Positions 35,750 through 44,503 of a stretch of DNA of 64,000 bases are shown here, one piece after another; position 1 is the first letter of the stretch; each line of letters opens with the position of its first letter. Under the pieces are notes generated by a model, which worked only from the letters and a program-made list of their open reading frames with translations, was not told the DNA's origin and made no database searches. The position numbers and the translations under genes are program-made. Source of the DNA: CAUTUX01 sp963542015 (GTDB lineage Bacteria; Bacillota; Clostridia; Christensenellales; CAG-917); NCBI GenBank assembly GCA_963542015.1, contig CAUTUX010000002.1:34838-98837 (forward strand), read 5' to 3'.

Positions 35750-37176
35750 CTCTTTGCGAAATAGACCATGTGTTTTGCTTTTTTCCCACAACACACACAT
35801 TTGGTGCCAAGTTGTTCTTCGTTAAAAGGAATCACTCTTGTTGATGCTGATGTCTGCTCTTTTATTTTGTCTTCACACGCTCTATCCCCACACCACATTG
35901 CCTTAACAAATTTTTTATTATCAACAGCCTCTTTTAGTTCTTGAACATTTTTTGCTGCTACAATATTTTTCTTCAATTGTTCTTGCGACTTCTTATACAT
36001 AGATGTTGTTATCTCATCTAGTATTGCGGGTATCTTATCAAGATTGTCTAATGAGAGATTCTGTTTTTCTAGTGTATCTCTTCTCACAACCACCATTTGA
36101 TTATTTTCGATATCTCTCGGACCTATTTCTATCCTTATTGGAACTCCCTTCATTTCCCACTCGTTAAACTTCCAACCTGGACTTTGTTCTCTATCATCCA
36201 TATCGCAACGAACATTAAGTTTTAATAGCTCTTGTTTTATCTGCTCAGCCTTTTCAAGAACTCCTTCTTTGTGCATCGCAACTGGTACAACAATTGCTTG
36301 TATTGGTGCAACTTTTGGAGGTAGCTTTAATCCACGCTCATCACCGTGTGCCATTATTAGAGCTCCTATTAATCTTGTAGAACTTCCCCAGCTCGTTTGA
36401 TATGGGTTTCTGATTTCTCCATCTTTATCCAAATATTGTATCTTAAATGCTTTTGAAAAATTTTGTCCCAAATAGTGGGATGTTCCTGCTTGTAAGGATT
36501 TCCCATCAAGCATCATTGCTTCCATAGAATAAGTATCAACTGCCCCTGCAAATTTTTCTTTTTGAGTTTTTCTTCCAGTCAAAACATCTATTGCCAAAAC
36601 ATTTTGCATAAACTCTCTATATACTTCTAGCATTTTTAATGTTTCTTCTTCTGCTTCCTCTTTTGTTTGATGAAGTGTGTGTCCTTCTTGCCACAGGAAT
36701 TCACTAGTTCTTAGAAATGGTCTTGTTGTTTTTTCCCAACGTACTACATTTGCCCACTGGTTAATTAACAAAGGAAGATCCCTGTAGCTTTTTACCCATT
36801 TTGAATACATGTCACATATTATTGTTTCAGATGTTGGTCTTACTACCAACTTTTCTTCCAAAGGTGTATCCCCCACATGTGTTACCAATGCGACTTCAGG
36901 GGCAAATCCTTCTACATGCTCAGCTTCTTTTAACAAATAACTGTATGGGATAAATAATGGGAAATATGCGTTTTTATGCCCTGTCTGCTTAAATCTTCTA
37001 TCCATTTCTTCTTTAATATGTTCCCATATTTCAAAGCCGTACGGACGAATTACCATTGTTCCCTTAACTGGACCATAATCAACAAGTTCCGTCTTGAGTA
37101 TTACATCTGTATACCACTGCGGAAAATTTTCATTTATATCTGCTATTTCTTGTACAAAAATTTTTTTATCAGGCAT
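35743..37176 (-). CDS. proS: Prolyl-tRNA synthetase, type without editing insertion
   Basis: 477 residues. Class II core: motif 2 region RPTSETII and FLRTSEFLWQEGHTLH, motif 3 around RLIGALIMAHGD, then the anticodon-binding domain and a C-terminal zinc-type extension with MWCGDRACEDK and CVCCGKKA. It lacks the roughly 180-residue INS editing domain of the classic bacterial ProRS, so it is the archaeal/eukaryote-like type also found in clostridia and mollicutes. A separate YbaK/ProX editing protein would be expected elsewhere. AGGAGAG before the ATG; 7 nt after the zinc-ribbon gene. Confidence 0.96.
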   Translation of the reverse strand: MPDKKIFVQEIADINENFPQWYTDVILKTELVDYGPVKGTMVIRPYGFEIWEHIKEEMDRRFKQTGHKNAYFPLFIPYSYLLKEAEHVEGFAPEVALVTHVGDTPLEEKLVVRPTSETIICDMYSKWVKSYRDLPLLINQWANVVRWEKTTRPFLRTSEFLWQEGHTLHQTKEEAEEETLKMLEVYREFMQNVLAIDVLTGRKTQKEKFAGAVDTYSMEAMMLDGKSLQAGTSHYLGQNFSKAFKIQYLDKDGEIRNPYQTSWGSSTRLIGALIMAHGDERGLKLPPKVAPIQAIVVPVAMHKEGVLEKAEQIKQELLKLNVRCDMDDREQSPGWKFNEWEMKGVPIRIEIGPRDIENNQMVVVRRDTLEKQNLSLDNLDKIPAILDEITTSMYKKSQEQLKKNIVAAKNVQELKEAVDNKKFVKAMWCGDRACEDKIKEQTSASTRVIPFNEEQLGTKCVCCGKKAKHMVYFAKSY

Positions 37177-37183
37177 TTCTCTC

Positions 37184-37576
37184 CTAAAAGTCGTCCTCTT
37201 CTTCCTCGACTTCTATTTCTTCTATATCTTCGTCTCCATCACCAAATTCATCTTTTATTTCTTCTGGGATGTCGCCTTCGATTTCCATTTCGTCTTCATC
37301 TTCTTCTATTTCAGACTCATCGTTTTCAATATCTTCTTCTGCATCTGTAATATTTTCCACAAATGTTTTTCCTTCTTCATCTTCTCCCAGTAAGCGTTCT
37401 CTATCAACTTCTCCATCCATGTTTTCATATTCGCTATCTAACAACTCATCATCTATATCGCCAAACAAAACTATTGGACTTGCCTTTCCTAACTGTGCCT
37501 TACAGACATTACAGTATTTTTCTCCATTATCCATCCAGTTGATTTCACACCTAGGACATATTACCTTTGCACCCAT
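37184..37576 (-). CDS. Zinc-ribbon protein with long acidic tail, unknown
   Basis: 130 residues from MGAKVICPRC (GGAG upstream). The N-terminal 30 residues hold two CxxC pairs (CPRC, CNVC), a rubredoxin-like zinc ribbon. From about residue 40 the chain becomes strongly acidic, and the last 60 residues are mainly Glu and Asp. The tail recalls the delta subunit of RNA polymerase (RpoE), but the helix-turn-helix domain of RpoE is missing. It could bind basic proteins or nucleic-acid enzymes. It is 7 nt upstream of proS and probably co-transcribed. Confidence 0.8.
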   Translation of the reverse strand: MGAKVICPRCEINWMDNGEKYCNVCKAQLGKASPIVLFGDIDDELLDSEYENMDGEVDRERLLGEDEEGKTFVENITDAEEDIENDESEIEEDEDEMEIEGDIPEEIKDEFGDGDEDIEEIEVEEEEDDF

Positions 37577-37663
37577 GTATATCTCCAAAATACTTCTTTT
37601 TTTATGCTATATAACTAATAAATAAAGCCCCACTTGTCAACTAAAAACCATATATGTTTTTAT

Positions 37664-37703
37664 CTTAAAAATAAATAAAGGACGTCTTTAATCCGTCCTT
37701 TTT
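37664..37703 (-). terminator. Terminator of the tRNA transcript
   Basis: AAGGACG and CGTCCTT form a 7-bp stem with a 9-nt loop just 3' of tRNA-Ile; on the minus strand TTTATTTATTTTT follows. Confidence 0.8.
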
Positions 37704-37706
37704 CTC

Positions 37707-37783
37707 TGGTTGGATTGAGTGGACTCGAACCACCGACCCCCACCTTATCAGAGTGGTGCTCTAACCGACTGAGCTACAATCCA
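37707..37783 (-). tRNA. tRNA-Ile (anticodon GAT)
   Basis: 77 nt including an encoded CCA (37707-37709). The acceptor stem TGGATTG/CAATCCA, D arm AGCTCAGTCGGTTAGAGC, anticodon loop CTGATAA and T loop GGTTCGAGTCC are all present. It lies 7 nt after tRNA-Ala on the same strand. Confidence 0.96.
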
Positions 37784-37790
37784 TTATTGT

Positions 37791-37866
37791 TGGTGGAGAT
37801 ATACGGACTCGAACCGAAGACCCCCTGAATGCAAATCAGGTGCTCTACCAACTGAGCTATACCCCC
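37791..37866 (-). tRNA. tRNA-Ala (anticodon TGC)
   Basis: 76 nt with encoded CCA (37791-37793). The G3-U70 pair that identifies alanine tRNA is present in the acceptor stem GGGGGTA/TATCTCC. Anticodon loop TTTGCAT, T loop GGTTCGAGTCC. First of the two-tRNA transcript. Confidence 0.96.
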
Positions 37867-37880
37867 AAAGAATATTAGAA

Positions 37881-37909
37881 ATATTAACACCCCTCTTTTT
37901 CTTTGTCAA
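37881..37909 (-). promoter_or_regulatory. Promoter of the tRNA-Ala/tRNA-Ile unit
   Basis: On the minus strand a perfect TTGACA, a 17-nt spacer and TAATAT, ending 14 nt before the tRNA-Ala 5' end. Confidence 0.75.
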
Positions 37910-38028
37910 TTAAAATTTTGTTTGAGACAATATCATCTAAAATTCCAGTGAAGACATATCTATTGCTGTAAAAATTAATTTTACATACATCAGAGTCATT
38001 ACTGTTCTTCACTCATTTAATACGATTG

Positions 38029-38982
38029 TTACCACTGACGATCTATTGAAACTACTGTTTCTGGCATCTTTATTATTTGTATATCAAATTTTAAACTTGT
38101 TTCTACTTTTGTTGATGCATTATGAATTCTGAAACTGAACTGCCATCCATAATCTAGGCATAACTCTAATGTGTTTTTACTCCCCAGTTTGTATCCCAGG
38201 CTTACTATTCGTGTTGGAAGCACTGTTGTCGGCACATTAATATTTGTTTTACTATTATGCCCATGTTGATTTAATGTTCCTCTCAAATTAAAACATTGAA
38301 TCCTCGTTGTTCTTATACTATCAATTCCAATAACTTTATAAAAATCGAACTTACCAAGTAAATACTCCGTCAATTTCCTCAGCATATCTTTACCAAAACT
38401 ACTGCTTCGTCGTTCTAATTCATTTTTAAAAGCGTTTAATACTGGTACATACACCTCTTCTTCTTTGTTTGGCAGATCATTCCACTTGGAAGCTTTTTTC
38501 TTCTCAACTTCAAGATAATCAAATACTGGTTTAATTTCTTGCCAATACTGTTCTGAACAATCTATCCCATACCATTTTCTTCCAAAATCCAAACTTTTTG
38601 ACAATCTACAATGTTTAACCGCAAAGTGATTGTGCTTAATACTAAGCCCTATTTCCCATTGAGTTCCATATTTAATGATCAGAACATCTCTTACATCTCC
38701 TTCTTTCCCCTTATTATCCGACTGAATTTTTAATATTACTTCTTCCTCGTTATTCTCAAAAATTAAAGGCTCAAGATCAAATAGACCATCAACTCCTGCT
38801 ATAGCACTTTGTCTATACATTTCCTTTTGTGCTATATCTAAAGTGTACCACGCTATTTCCGCTGTAAAATAATTTTTGTTTTTTTCTATTTTGGCTGATC
38901 TTCTTTTAGATATTTCTTCAAACAAAACCATTAAATAAGTAAACTCATATGCTCGTCCCTGATCATTGCTTCTATTACTCAT
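38029..38982 (-). CDS. HaeIII-like type II restriction endonuclease (predicted GGCC)
   Basis: 317 residues from MSNRSNDQG; the ATG overlaps the methyltransferase stop by 8 nt, so the earlier in-frame start is not needed. The sequence follows R.HaeIII closely along its length: NDQGRAYEF at the start, LEPLIFENN, GDVRDVLI, QWEIGLSIKHNHFAVKH, LSKSLDFG.KWYGI and LLGKFDFYKVIGIDS. The acidic/Lys residues in the IQWEIGLSIKH region fit the metal site. It should cut GGCC in unmodified DNA. Paired with the adjacent M.HaeIII-like gene. Protein similarity is recalled from the known family, not computed. Confidence 0.9.
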   Translation of the reverse strand: MSNRSNDQGRAYEFTYLMVLFEEISKRRSAKIEKNKNYFTAEIAWYTLDIAQKEMYRQSAIAGVDGLFDLEPLIFENNEEEVILKIQSDNKGKEGDVRDVLIIKYGTQWEIGLSIKHNHFAVKHCRLSKSLDFGRKWYGIDCSEQYWQEIKPVFDYLEVEKKKASKWNDLPNKEEEVYVPVLNAFKNELERRSSSFGKDMLRKLTEYLLGKFDFYKVIGIDSIRTTRIQCFNLRGTLNQHGHNSKTNINVPTTVLPTRIVSLGYKLGSKNTLELCLDYGWQFSFRIHNASTKVETSLKFDIQIIKMPETVVSIDRQW

Positions 38983-40012
38983 TTTCAATTTCTCTCTCAA
39001 ACTGCGTAGATGATTTATCTGCATTCTCATTTAAATTATTTAAAGATTCCATAATTGCTTTGGCCATTTCGTAAGCAAGATTTATAGGAACTGCATTACC
39101 TATCATCTTATATGCATCATTTATATTCGTATAATAAAATTTAAAGTCGTCTGGAAATCCTTGAATTCTTGCACATTCTCGTACTGTCAATCTTCTATAC
39201 AATTTTTCTTTACCCTGTACAAATATGTGTTTATCACGCTCTACTTTCGGCATAGTCGGTGCCTGTGGATGTATTTGACATTGTCTCCCAGAAGCTTGAA
39301 TTGTGAACGCTTGCTCATCCCACTGTCTAACTCTATTTCGACTCATAAATATTGGCGAATACTCCCCAATATAATATTCATGATTTAATACTGCACATTT
39401 GTCTCCATTGCTTTTATTCTTTACCAATGCTGGAATCGCAGAATCCTGCAAATCAGCAATGATATCTCTAAGCGTTGACTTCTTTTTATAAAATTTTGGC
39501 TGTTCAAACATAATGTGCAAGTCTTTTCTAAAACCTACATAAAATACCCTCTTTCTGTCTTGAGGAACTCCATAGTCACTGGCATTTAATAAATAAACGA
39601 ATACATCATACCCTATCTCTTTAAACTTAGAAACAATCTTTTCCACTGCTTCATTATGTCGCTTTGCCATCATCCCTTTTACATTTTCCGCAAGAAAGAA
39701 CTTTGGTTTCTTATCTTTTAAAATACGAATGTACTGATAAAACAACTGCCCTCTTGGGTCATCAATTCCTTTAAGAGAGCCTGCTTCACTCCACGATTGA
39801 CATGGAGGACCTCCTATAATTCCATCGCAATTCGGAAATGTGTCTGAATGGATTTTACAAATATCTCCTTTTATAAGCTTTGCTCTATGGTTTTTTTCAT
39901 ATGTTTCCCAAATTGTAGTATCATACTCATTTGCTGCGACTATATTAAACCCCGCTTTCTTAAACCCCAAATCTAATCCTCCAGCTCCTGAAAATAAACT
40001 TATCACATCCAT
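38975..40012 (-). CDS. HaeIII-like DNA cytosine-5 methyltransferase (predicted GGCC)
   Basis: 345 residues with the ten C5-methyltransferase motifs: LFSGAGGLDLGF (I), GGPPCQSWSEAGS (IV, catalytic Cys), AENVKG (VI), QDRKRVFYVGF (VIII), RRLTVRECARIQGFPDDF (IX) and IGNAVPINLAYEMAK (X). Between VIII and IX the recognition region YSPIFMSRNRVRQWDE matches M.HaeIII. It protects GGCC sites from the co-encoded endonuclease. AGAGGAT before the ATG. The pair lies directly beside the tRNA unit and is unlike its neighbours in function, which suggests horizontal gain. Confidence 0.95.
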   Translation of the reverse strand: MDVISLFSGAGGLDLGFKKAGFNIVAANEYDTTIWETYEKNHRAKLIKGDICKIHSDTFPNCDGIIGGPPCQSWSEAGSLKGIDDPRGQLFYQYIRILKDKKPKFFLAENVKGMMAKRHNEAVEKIVSKFKEIGYDVFVYLLNASDYGVPQDRKRVFYVGFRKDLHIMFEQPKFYKKKSTLRDIIADLQDSAIPALVKNKSNGDKCAVLNHEYYIGEYSPIFMSRNRVRQWDEQAFTIQASGRQCQIHPQAPTMPKVERDKHIFVQGKEKLYRRLTVRECARIQGFPDDFKFYYTNINDAYKMIGNAVPINLAYEMAKAIMESLNNLNENADKSSTQFEREIENE

Positions 40013-40133
40013 TTCATATCCTCTTGTATTGAATAAATATTTTGCAACGCATTTGTTTTGCTTTATTTTTCACAATATTATTCAATATTTTAAATTTCTT
40101 GTCTTTTATTTTAAGCACTTACTCTAACTTCGT

Positions 40134-40784
40134 TTAGCATTTTACCCAAATTATTTCTTCTAATCCATATTTTTTTAAATATTCGTTTGTTTTCTTAAAA
40201 TGACCGCATCCTAAGAATCCTCTATGAGCCGATAGAGGTGATGGATGAGAAGTTGTTAAAACAATTTGTTTTGGATTATTCAAAACCTGTTTAAATTGTA
40301 TTGCCGAATTCCCCCACAAAAGATATACAATGTGCTGTGGCATGCTGTTTAATATTTTAATTATTCCGTTTGTTATATCCTTCCAACCAATTTTTACATG
40401 TGAATTTGCATTACCTTTTGATACAGTAAGGGTCGTATTTAATAAAAGCACTCCTTGATGTGCCCAATCAAACAAAGTTGTATCAGTTGGCATTTGCCCA
40501 TATTCATGCTTTATTTCTTTAAAAATATTAATTAATGATGGTGGTGTCCGTACCCCTTTATTAACTGCAAACGCAAATCCATTGGCTTGACCCTTTTCAT
40601 GGTATGGATCCTGCCCGATAATTACAACTTTCACATTTTCTGGCGAGACTTCTTGAATTGCTCTAAATATGTTTTCTTTACTTGGGTAATATTCTTCATT
40701 CTCAAGTTTACTTAATACTTTCTCAATCTTTCCTCTAAGATTAAATTTATCAAAGTATGCTGACCATCCTCCAAAATCTATCAA
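40134..40784 (-). CDS. ung: Uracil-DNA glycosylase, family 1
   Basis: 216 residues. Catalytic water-activating motif VVIIGQDPYHEKGQANGFAF (about residue 57), LLWGNSAI and the DNA-intercalation loop TSHPSPLSAHRGF are complete. It removes uracil from DNA as the first step of base-excision repair. The ATG overlaps the MFS gene stop by 4 nt, so it is translated with the transporter, an odd partner. Confidence 0.97.
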   Translation of the reverse strand: MIDFGGWSAYFDKFNLRGKIEKVLSKLENEEYYPSKENIFRAIQEVSPENVKVVIIGQDPYHEKGQANGFAFAVNKGVRTPPSLINIFKEIKHEYGQMPTDTTLFDWAHQGVLLLNTTLTVSKGNANSHVKIGWKDITNGIIKILNSMPQHIVYLLWGNSAIQFKQVLNNPKQIVLTTSHPSPLSAHRGFLGCGHFKKTNEYLKKYGLEEIIWVKC

Positions 40785-42757
40785 TCAGCATCTCCCATAC
40801 TTTCAAGCAACACTTCTTTCTTTTCTTCCTTTGTGAGTTTCTTGCCTTTCTTCAAAACTACTCCATCTCCATATCTAACGAACAACATTATGATAATTGC
40901 TATGAATACACATATTGCAGAGTAGAGAAACAAAAATTTAGAACCAAATTTATCCATTACCGCTCCCGCTATAAATGGAGTTATCGCCTGAGCTGACATT
41001 GTGGCAGCATAATAATACCCAGTATATTTTCCTATACTTCCCTCACTAGACAATTCAACGACCATCGGGAATGTGTTTACATTTGCGATTATAAGTCCAA
41101 AACTGGCAACCAAATAAAACAATGCAAACAGCGTTGCTTTTATAGCATCACCGCTAGCACCGCCTTTTTCAGATGCTTTTTTGATTATTGGTATAAATAT
41201 TAGGAGAAAAGCAATCGTAGCACATATGAAGCCTACTATAATTGACTTTCTCCTCCCTATTCTTGTTGCCATAATTCCTACAGGAATGAATGCAATGGCA
41301 CTTATTCCCATACTTACACCAACTATTGCCGCTGCAACTACAGGTCTCAAATTTAGTTCCTTTACACAATAAATAGATATGTTTGATGACACTGCATTAA
41401 ATCCCATAAACCACATAAATATAGAACCTAGAATTAATATAAAACTCAGCAACTTTGCTTTCTCTAGTTTTTTCTTTTTTTCTTCTTCTGACAGTCCTTT
41501 CATCTTGCTGTAGAATTTTTCTTCTATCTTTTTTGTTAACGAGACTGTTCTGTCATCACCTGGCTCTTCTTTAATTTTTTCTAATTCTTCTTTTTCAATA
41601 TCTTCATCTGTTATCCCAAATTCTTCGCAAATTTTTAGATATGAATCTTTTAACTTTGGTTCTCGCACAAATCCTATAAAGAAGCATAATAGTGCAAGCA
41701 TTGCAATTGCTACGGCTGAAAAAATAATTGTATATGTAAAGAATTGTGCTGGCTTAATAAGAGCGATGGTGTATATAAGAAATGCTATCGCACCTCCTAC
41801 TCCTCCCATAAGGTTGATCATTGCGTTTGCCTGCGATCTTAATGGCTTTGGTGTTACATCTGGCATTAATGCTACCGCTGGTGACCTAAAGGACGCCATG
41901 GCTACAAGCACAATTAGCAATATTACCATATATATTCCGAGCATTATTTTACTTTTTTTATCATGCTGTACTCCATTCCAAATTTGCTCTGATATATATA
42001 CGTTCATTCCAGATTCAACATATTTTTTGTAATCTTCATTACCTTTAATGATGTCCGCTATCTTTTTTTCACCTTTTTTTGTGACTATTGAACCCTTTAC
42101 ATCAACAATTGTTCCCGATTTTGCGACCACTGTTTCTTTCCCACTTGGATCCTTATATCTAACATCAGCACCTTGTGGATTTTTATATTTATATGCCTTC
42201 TTTCCGTATTGTTTTTTTTCAGCACCCTTTAATTTTTCGTTTACCAAGTTCGCATCATATCTAATTTTTAAATAATCATCTTTTTCTATTTTATTTATTT
42301 TTAAATATGTTGTATCACAGTATTTCCTATCACCATAAAACTTGTTGAGCAATTCATTCATCTTTCCTTCATCATTCAATTCTTTAACAATGTCTTGCCT
42401 TATTCCCATACCTTTACCTAATGATGAATGTGATGAAATCGGAACAAATATCATCAAAACTGCAGATACAATCGTGCCAATAAATATAAATGGAGTCCTC
42501 TTCCCATACCTCTTTGACAGTTTTCCTTCTGATTTGTCTGATAACTTTCCGAAGACTGGAAGCAAAAACAAAGATAATAGGTTGTCTAATCCCATTATTA
42601 GTCCTCTCATCTTGTTATCCAACCCGTACGCATGTTCGAGAAGTAATGGCATTACAAAATCATATGCAGTCCAGAATACCATTATTATTGCAAATGCAAT
42701 CCCTACTTTTATTGTTTGTGGATAGTTGAGTTTCAACTTCTTATCATTTCCGCTCAT
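40781..42757 (-). CDS. MFS transporter with large inserted loops
   Basis: 658 residues, long for the MFS. Twelve hydrophobic segments. The N-terminal TAYDFVMPLLLEHAYG, LPVFGKLSDKS and GKRTPFIFIG recall the GPH/SLC45 sugar-transporter branch, with the loop-2 motif varied. A hydrophilic insert of about 140 residues lies between the third and fourth membrane segments, and a charged central loop (about 380-440) contains repeated EEL/KEE stretches. Substrate unknown. Strong GGGGAG site before the ATG. It precedes ung by a 4-nt overlap and follows the ABC-system lipoprotein by 18 nt. Confidence 0.83.
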   Translation of the reverse strand: MSGNDKKLKLNYPQTIKVGIAFAIIMVFWTAYDFVMPLLLEHAYGLDNKMRGLIMGLDNLLSLFLLPVFGKLSDKSEGKLSKRYGKRTPFIFIGTIVSAVLMIFVPISSHSSLGKGMGIRQDIVKELNDEGKMNELLNKFYGDRKYCDTTYLKINKIEKDDYLKIRYDANLVNEKLKGAEKKQYGKKAYKYKNPQGADVRYKDPSGKETVVAKSGTIVDVKGSIVTKKGEKKIADIIKGNEDYKKYVESGMNVYISEQIWNGVQHDKKSKIMLGIYMVILLIVLVAMASFRSPAVALMPDVTPKPLRSQANAMINLMGGVGGAIAFLIYTIALIKPAQFFTYTIIFSAVAIAMLALLCFFIGFVREPKLKDSYLKICEEFGITDEDIEKEELEKIKEEPGDDRTVSLTKKIEEKFYSKMKGLSEEEKKKKLEKAKLLSFILILGSIFMWFMGFNAVSSNISIYCVKELNLRPVVAAAIVGVSMGISAIAFIPVGIMATRIGRRKSIIVGFICATIAFLLIFIPIIKKASEKGGASGDAIKATLFALFYLVASFGLIIANVNTFPMVVELSSEGSIGKYTGYYYAATMSAQAITPFIAGAVMDKFGSKFLFLYSAICVFIAIIIMLFVRYGDGVVLKKGKKLTKEEKKEVLLESMGDAD

Positions 42758-42775
42758 AATATCTCCCCGATATGT

Positions 42776-44503
42776 TTATTTTAAATCTAAAAACTTAATT
42801 TTTTTCAATTCGCAATAAACTTTATCTATATCTACTTTTGAATATTCGTTCGGAACTTTTAAGTCTGCAATAGTTTTGATTACTTTTTCTACATTATCAA
42901 AGTAGTATTCAACAACTGATGCACTCAGTGTTGTTATTTTAGTTCTATACATATCAGACTTTTCATTTATTTTTTCTCTAACACTCTTTGTTAATGCCCT
43001 AACTCTTTCGGCATTGATGTCTCTCTCGTAATGAACATGTTCTGTGCCATTAATATCTGCACATGCATTGTACATATTAACGATATTATCAAGTTTCCAG
43101 CCTGCATACATGTTTTGTTTTAAAATTCTTTTCTTTATATTTTCGTTATATAGCAGTGCAAGGCTTCTCTTATTTATCATTCTTACATAAGCCTTTCTTA
43201 ACAGTTTCTCTTGTATTCTATCTGAAAGCATTTTATTTATATCGTTATCTATCTCATTGTATACAACTGCATTCATAAGCATTGCAACATAAGCATACGA
43301 CTCTGGAATATCTCCAGTATTTATGTCATTTTGTATTCTATTTACTATTTTATTTTTAGCATCATTCTCACTGTGCATTCTTAATATGAATTTTGATATT
43401 GGAATAGCAAACAGGGTCGATATATCATCGTGGTCTTTATTGTTTTTTATAAGCTGAAGAATCTTATATATATCTCCAGCAAGATCGGCAGTTGCATCAT
43501 CAAGAACTTCTTTTCCTTTTTTCATACCATCAACAAAAAGTCTCGAATACTGCATTGCATAATTAAAAACATCTAAGTAATCAACTGCACTATTTATAAT
43601 TCCAGAAGGTATCATAGCCCGATTGAATGATTCGGTAATCTGCATGATCGTCTTTGTCATGTTGCGACCTTGTGCTGATTCAACCCTTTCATAAAGTTCT
43701 ATCATATTGTTGATAACTAGTTTCAAGTATTTATTTATTTCATCTGCTGTTGCGTCTTCTAATATGCCATTTGCTAAACTTTCAATTTTTTTAATGTTTC
43801 CTTTTGATTCAAGAAAAAAACTTAAAAACTTATTTGAAATTGGTTCGTCTGCTATTTTAGATATTGTTTCAACAAAGTCGCCAATTGTTTCCTTTTCTCG
43901 TTTGAATGTTTCAATTGTTTCCTTGTCCTTATTTAGAATATTCAATGAATTCTTCAATTCTTCCAAGATACTTATGCCTTCTCCCATAGACGCCTTATTT
44001 GTTGTCTTTGCTAATAACTTATTGGCTTTCACTAGATGTTTTTCCACGAAGTTGTTATTGAGCAACTCATCTAACATACTTACAAACAAACTCTTTATAT
44101 TTACCGAATTCAACTGTATTCCCTTCAATGCATCAACTATTGACTTATTTAGAAAGTTTAAATCCGTAATTGCGTTACTGGTATCTTCTTTAGAAAACAT
44201 TTCGGCAATCTTTTTTATTTGCCCTTCTTTTAAATCGCTTTTTCTTATAACATTACCATAAAAATCAGCCCATGCTTTTGCAACAATGTACTTGCCTGGA
44301 TCGCTCATTTTTCTAATTTCATTATCTTTTTTGTTGTTTGTGAAACCTTTATCGTAAATCTTTAATATGCTCTCTTGAAATTCATTTACGGCTTTTTCTC
44401 TTGGCTTTACTTTCTTTGTACAGGATACTGAAACTAATAAAGAAAAAAGTAATAAGACAATCGTAGAAACTGTTAATATATTTCTATTCCGCACCCTTTT
44501 CAT
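42776..44503 (-). CDS. Helical lipoprotein linked to an FtsX-type ABC system
   Basis: 575 residues. Signal peptide with lipobox LVSVSC (Cys about 29). The mature part is almost wholly predicted alpha-helical and rich in Lys, Asn, Ile and Glu, with no recognised domain. Its ATG overlaps the permease stop by 4 nt, so it belongs to the ABC unit. It may be the extracytoplasmic substrate or a partner of the permease; no homologue is recognised. Confidence 0.75.
   Translation of the reverse strand: MKRVRNRNILTVSTIVLLLFSLLVSVSCTKKVKPREKAVNEFQESILKIYDKGFTNNKKDNEIRKMSDPGKYIVAKAWADFYGNVIRKSDLKEGQIKKIAEMFSKEDTSNAITDLNFLNKSIVDALKGIQLNSVNIKSLFVSMLDELLNNNFVEKHLVKANKLLAKTTNKASMGEGISILEELKNSLNILNKDKETIETFKREKETIGDFVETISKIADEPISNKFLSFFLESKGNIKKIESLANGILEDATADEINKYLKLVINNMIELYERVESAQGRNMTKTIMQITESFNRAMIPSGIINSAVDYLDVFNYAMQYSRLFVDGMKKGKEVLDDATADLAGDIYKILQLIKNNKDHDDISTLFAIPISKFILRMHSENDAKNKIVNRIQNDINTGDIPESYAYVAMLMNAVVYNEIDNDINKMLSDRIQEKLLRKAYVRMINKRSLALLYNENIKKRILKQNMYAGWKLDNIVNMYNACADINGTEHVHYERDINAERVRALTKSVREKINEKSDMYRTKITTLSASVVEYYFDNVEKVIKTIADLKVPNEYSKVDIDKVYCELKKIKFLDLK

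Noticed and set aside
42342..42729. Plus-strand frames rich in Ser/Leu/Phe opposite the long minus-strand genes
   Set aside because: Low-complexity shadows of AT-rich genes without ribosome-binding sites or family motifs.
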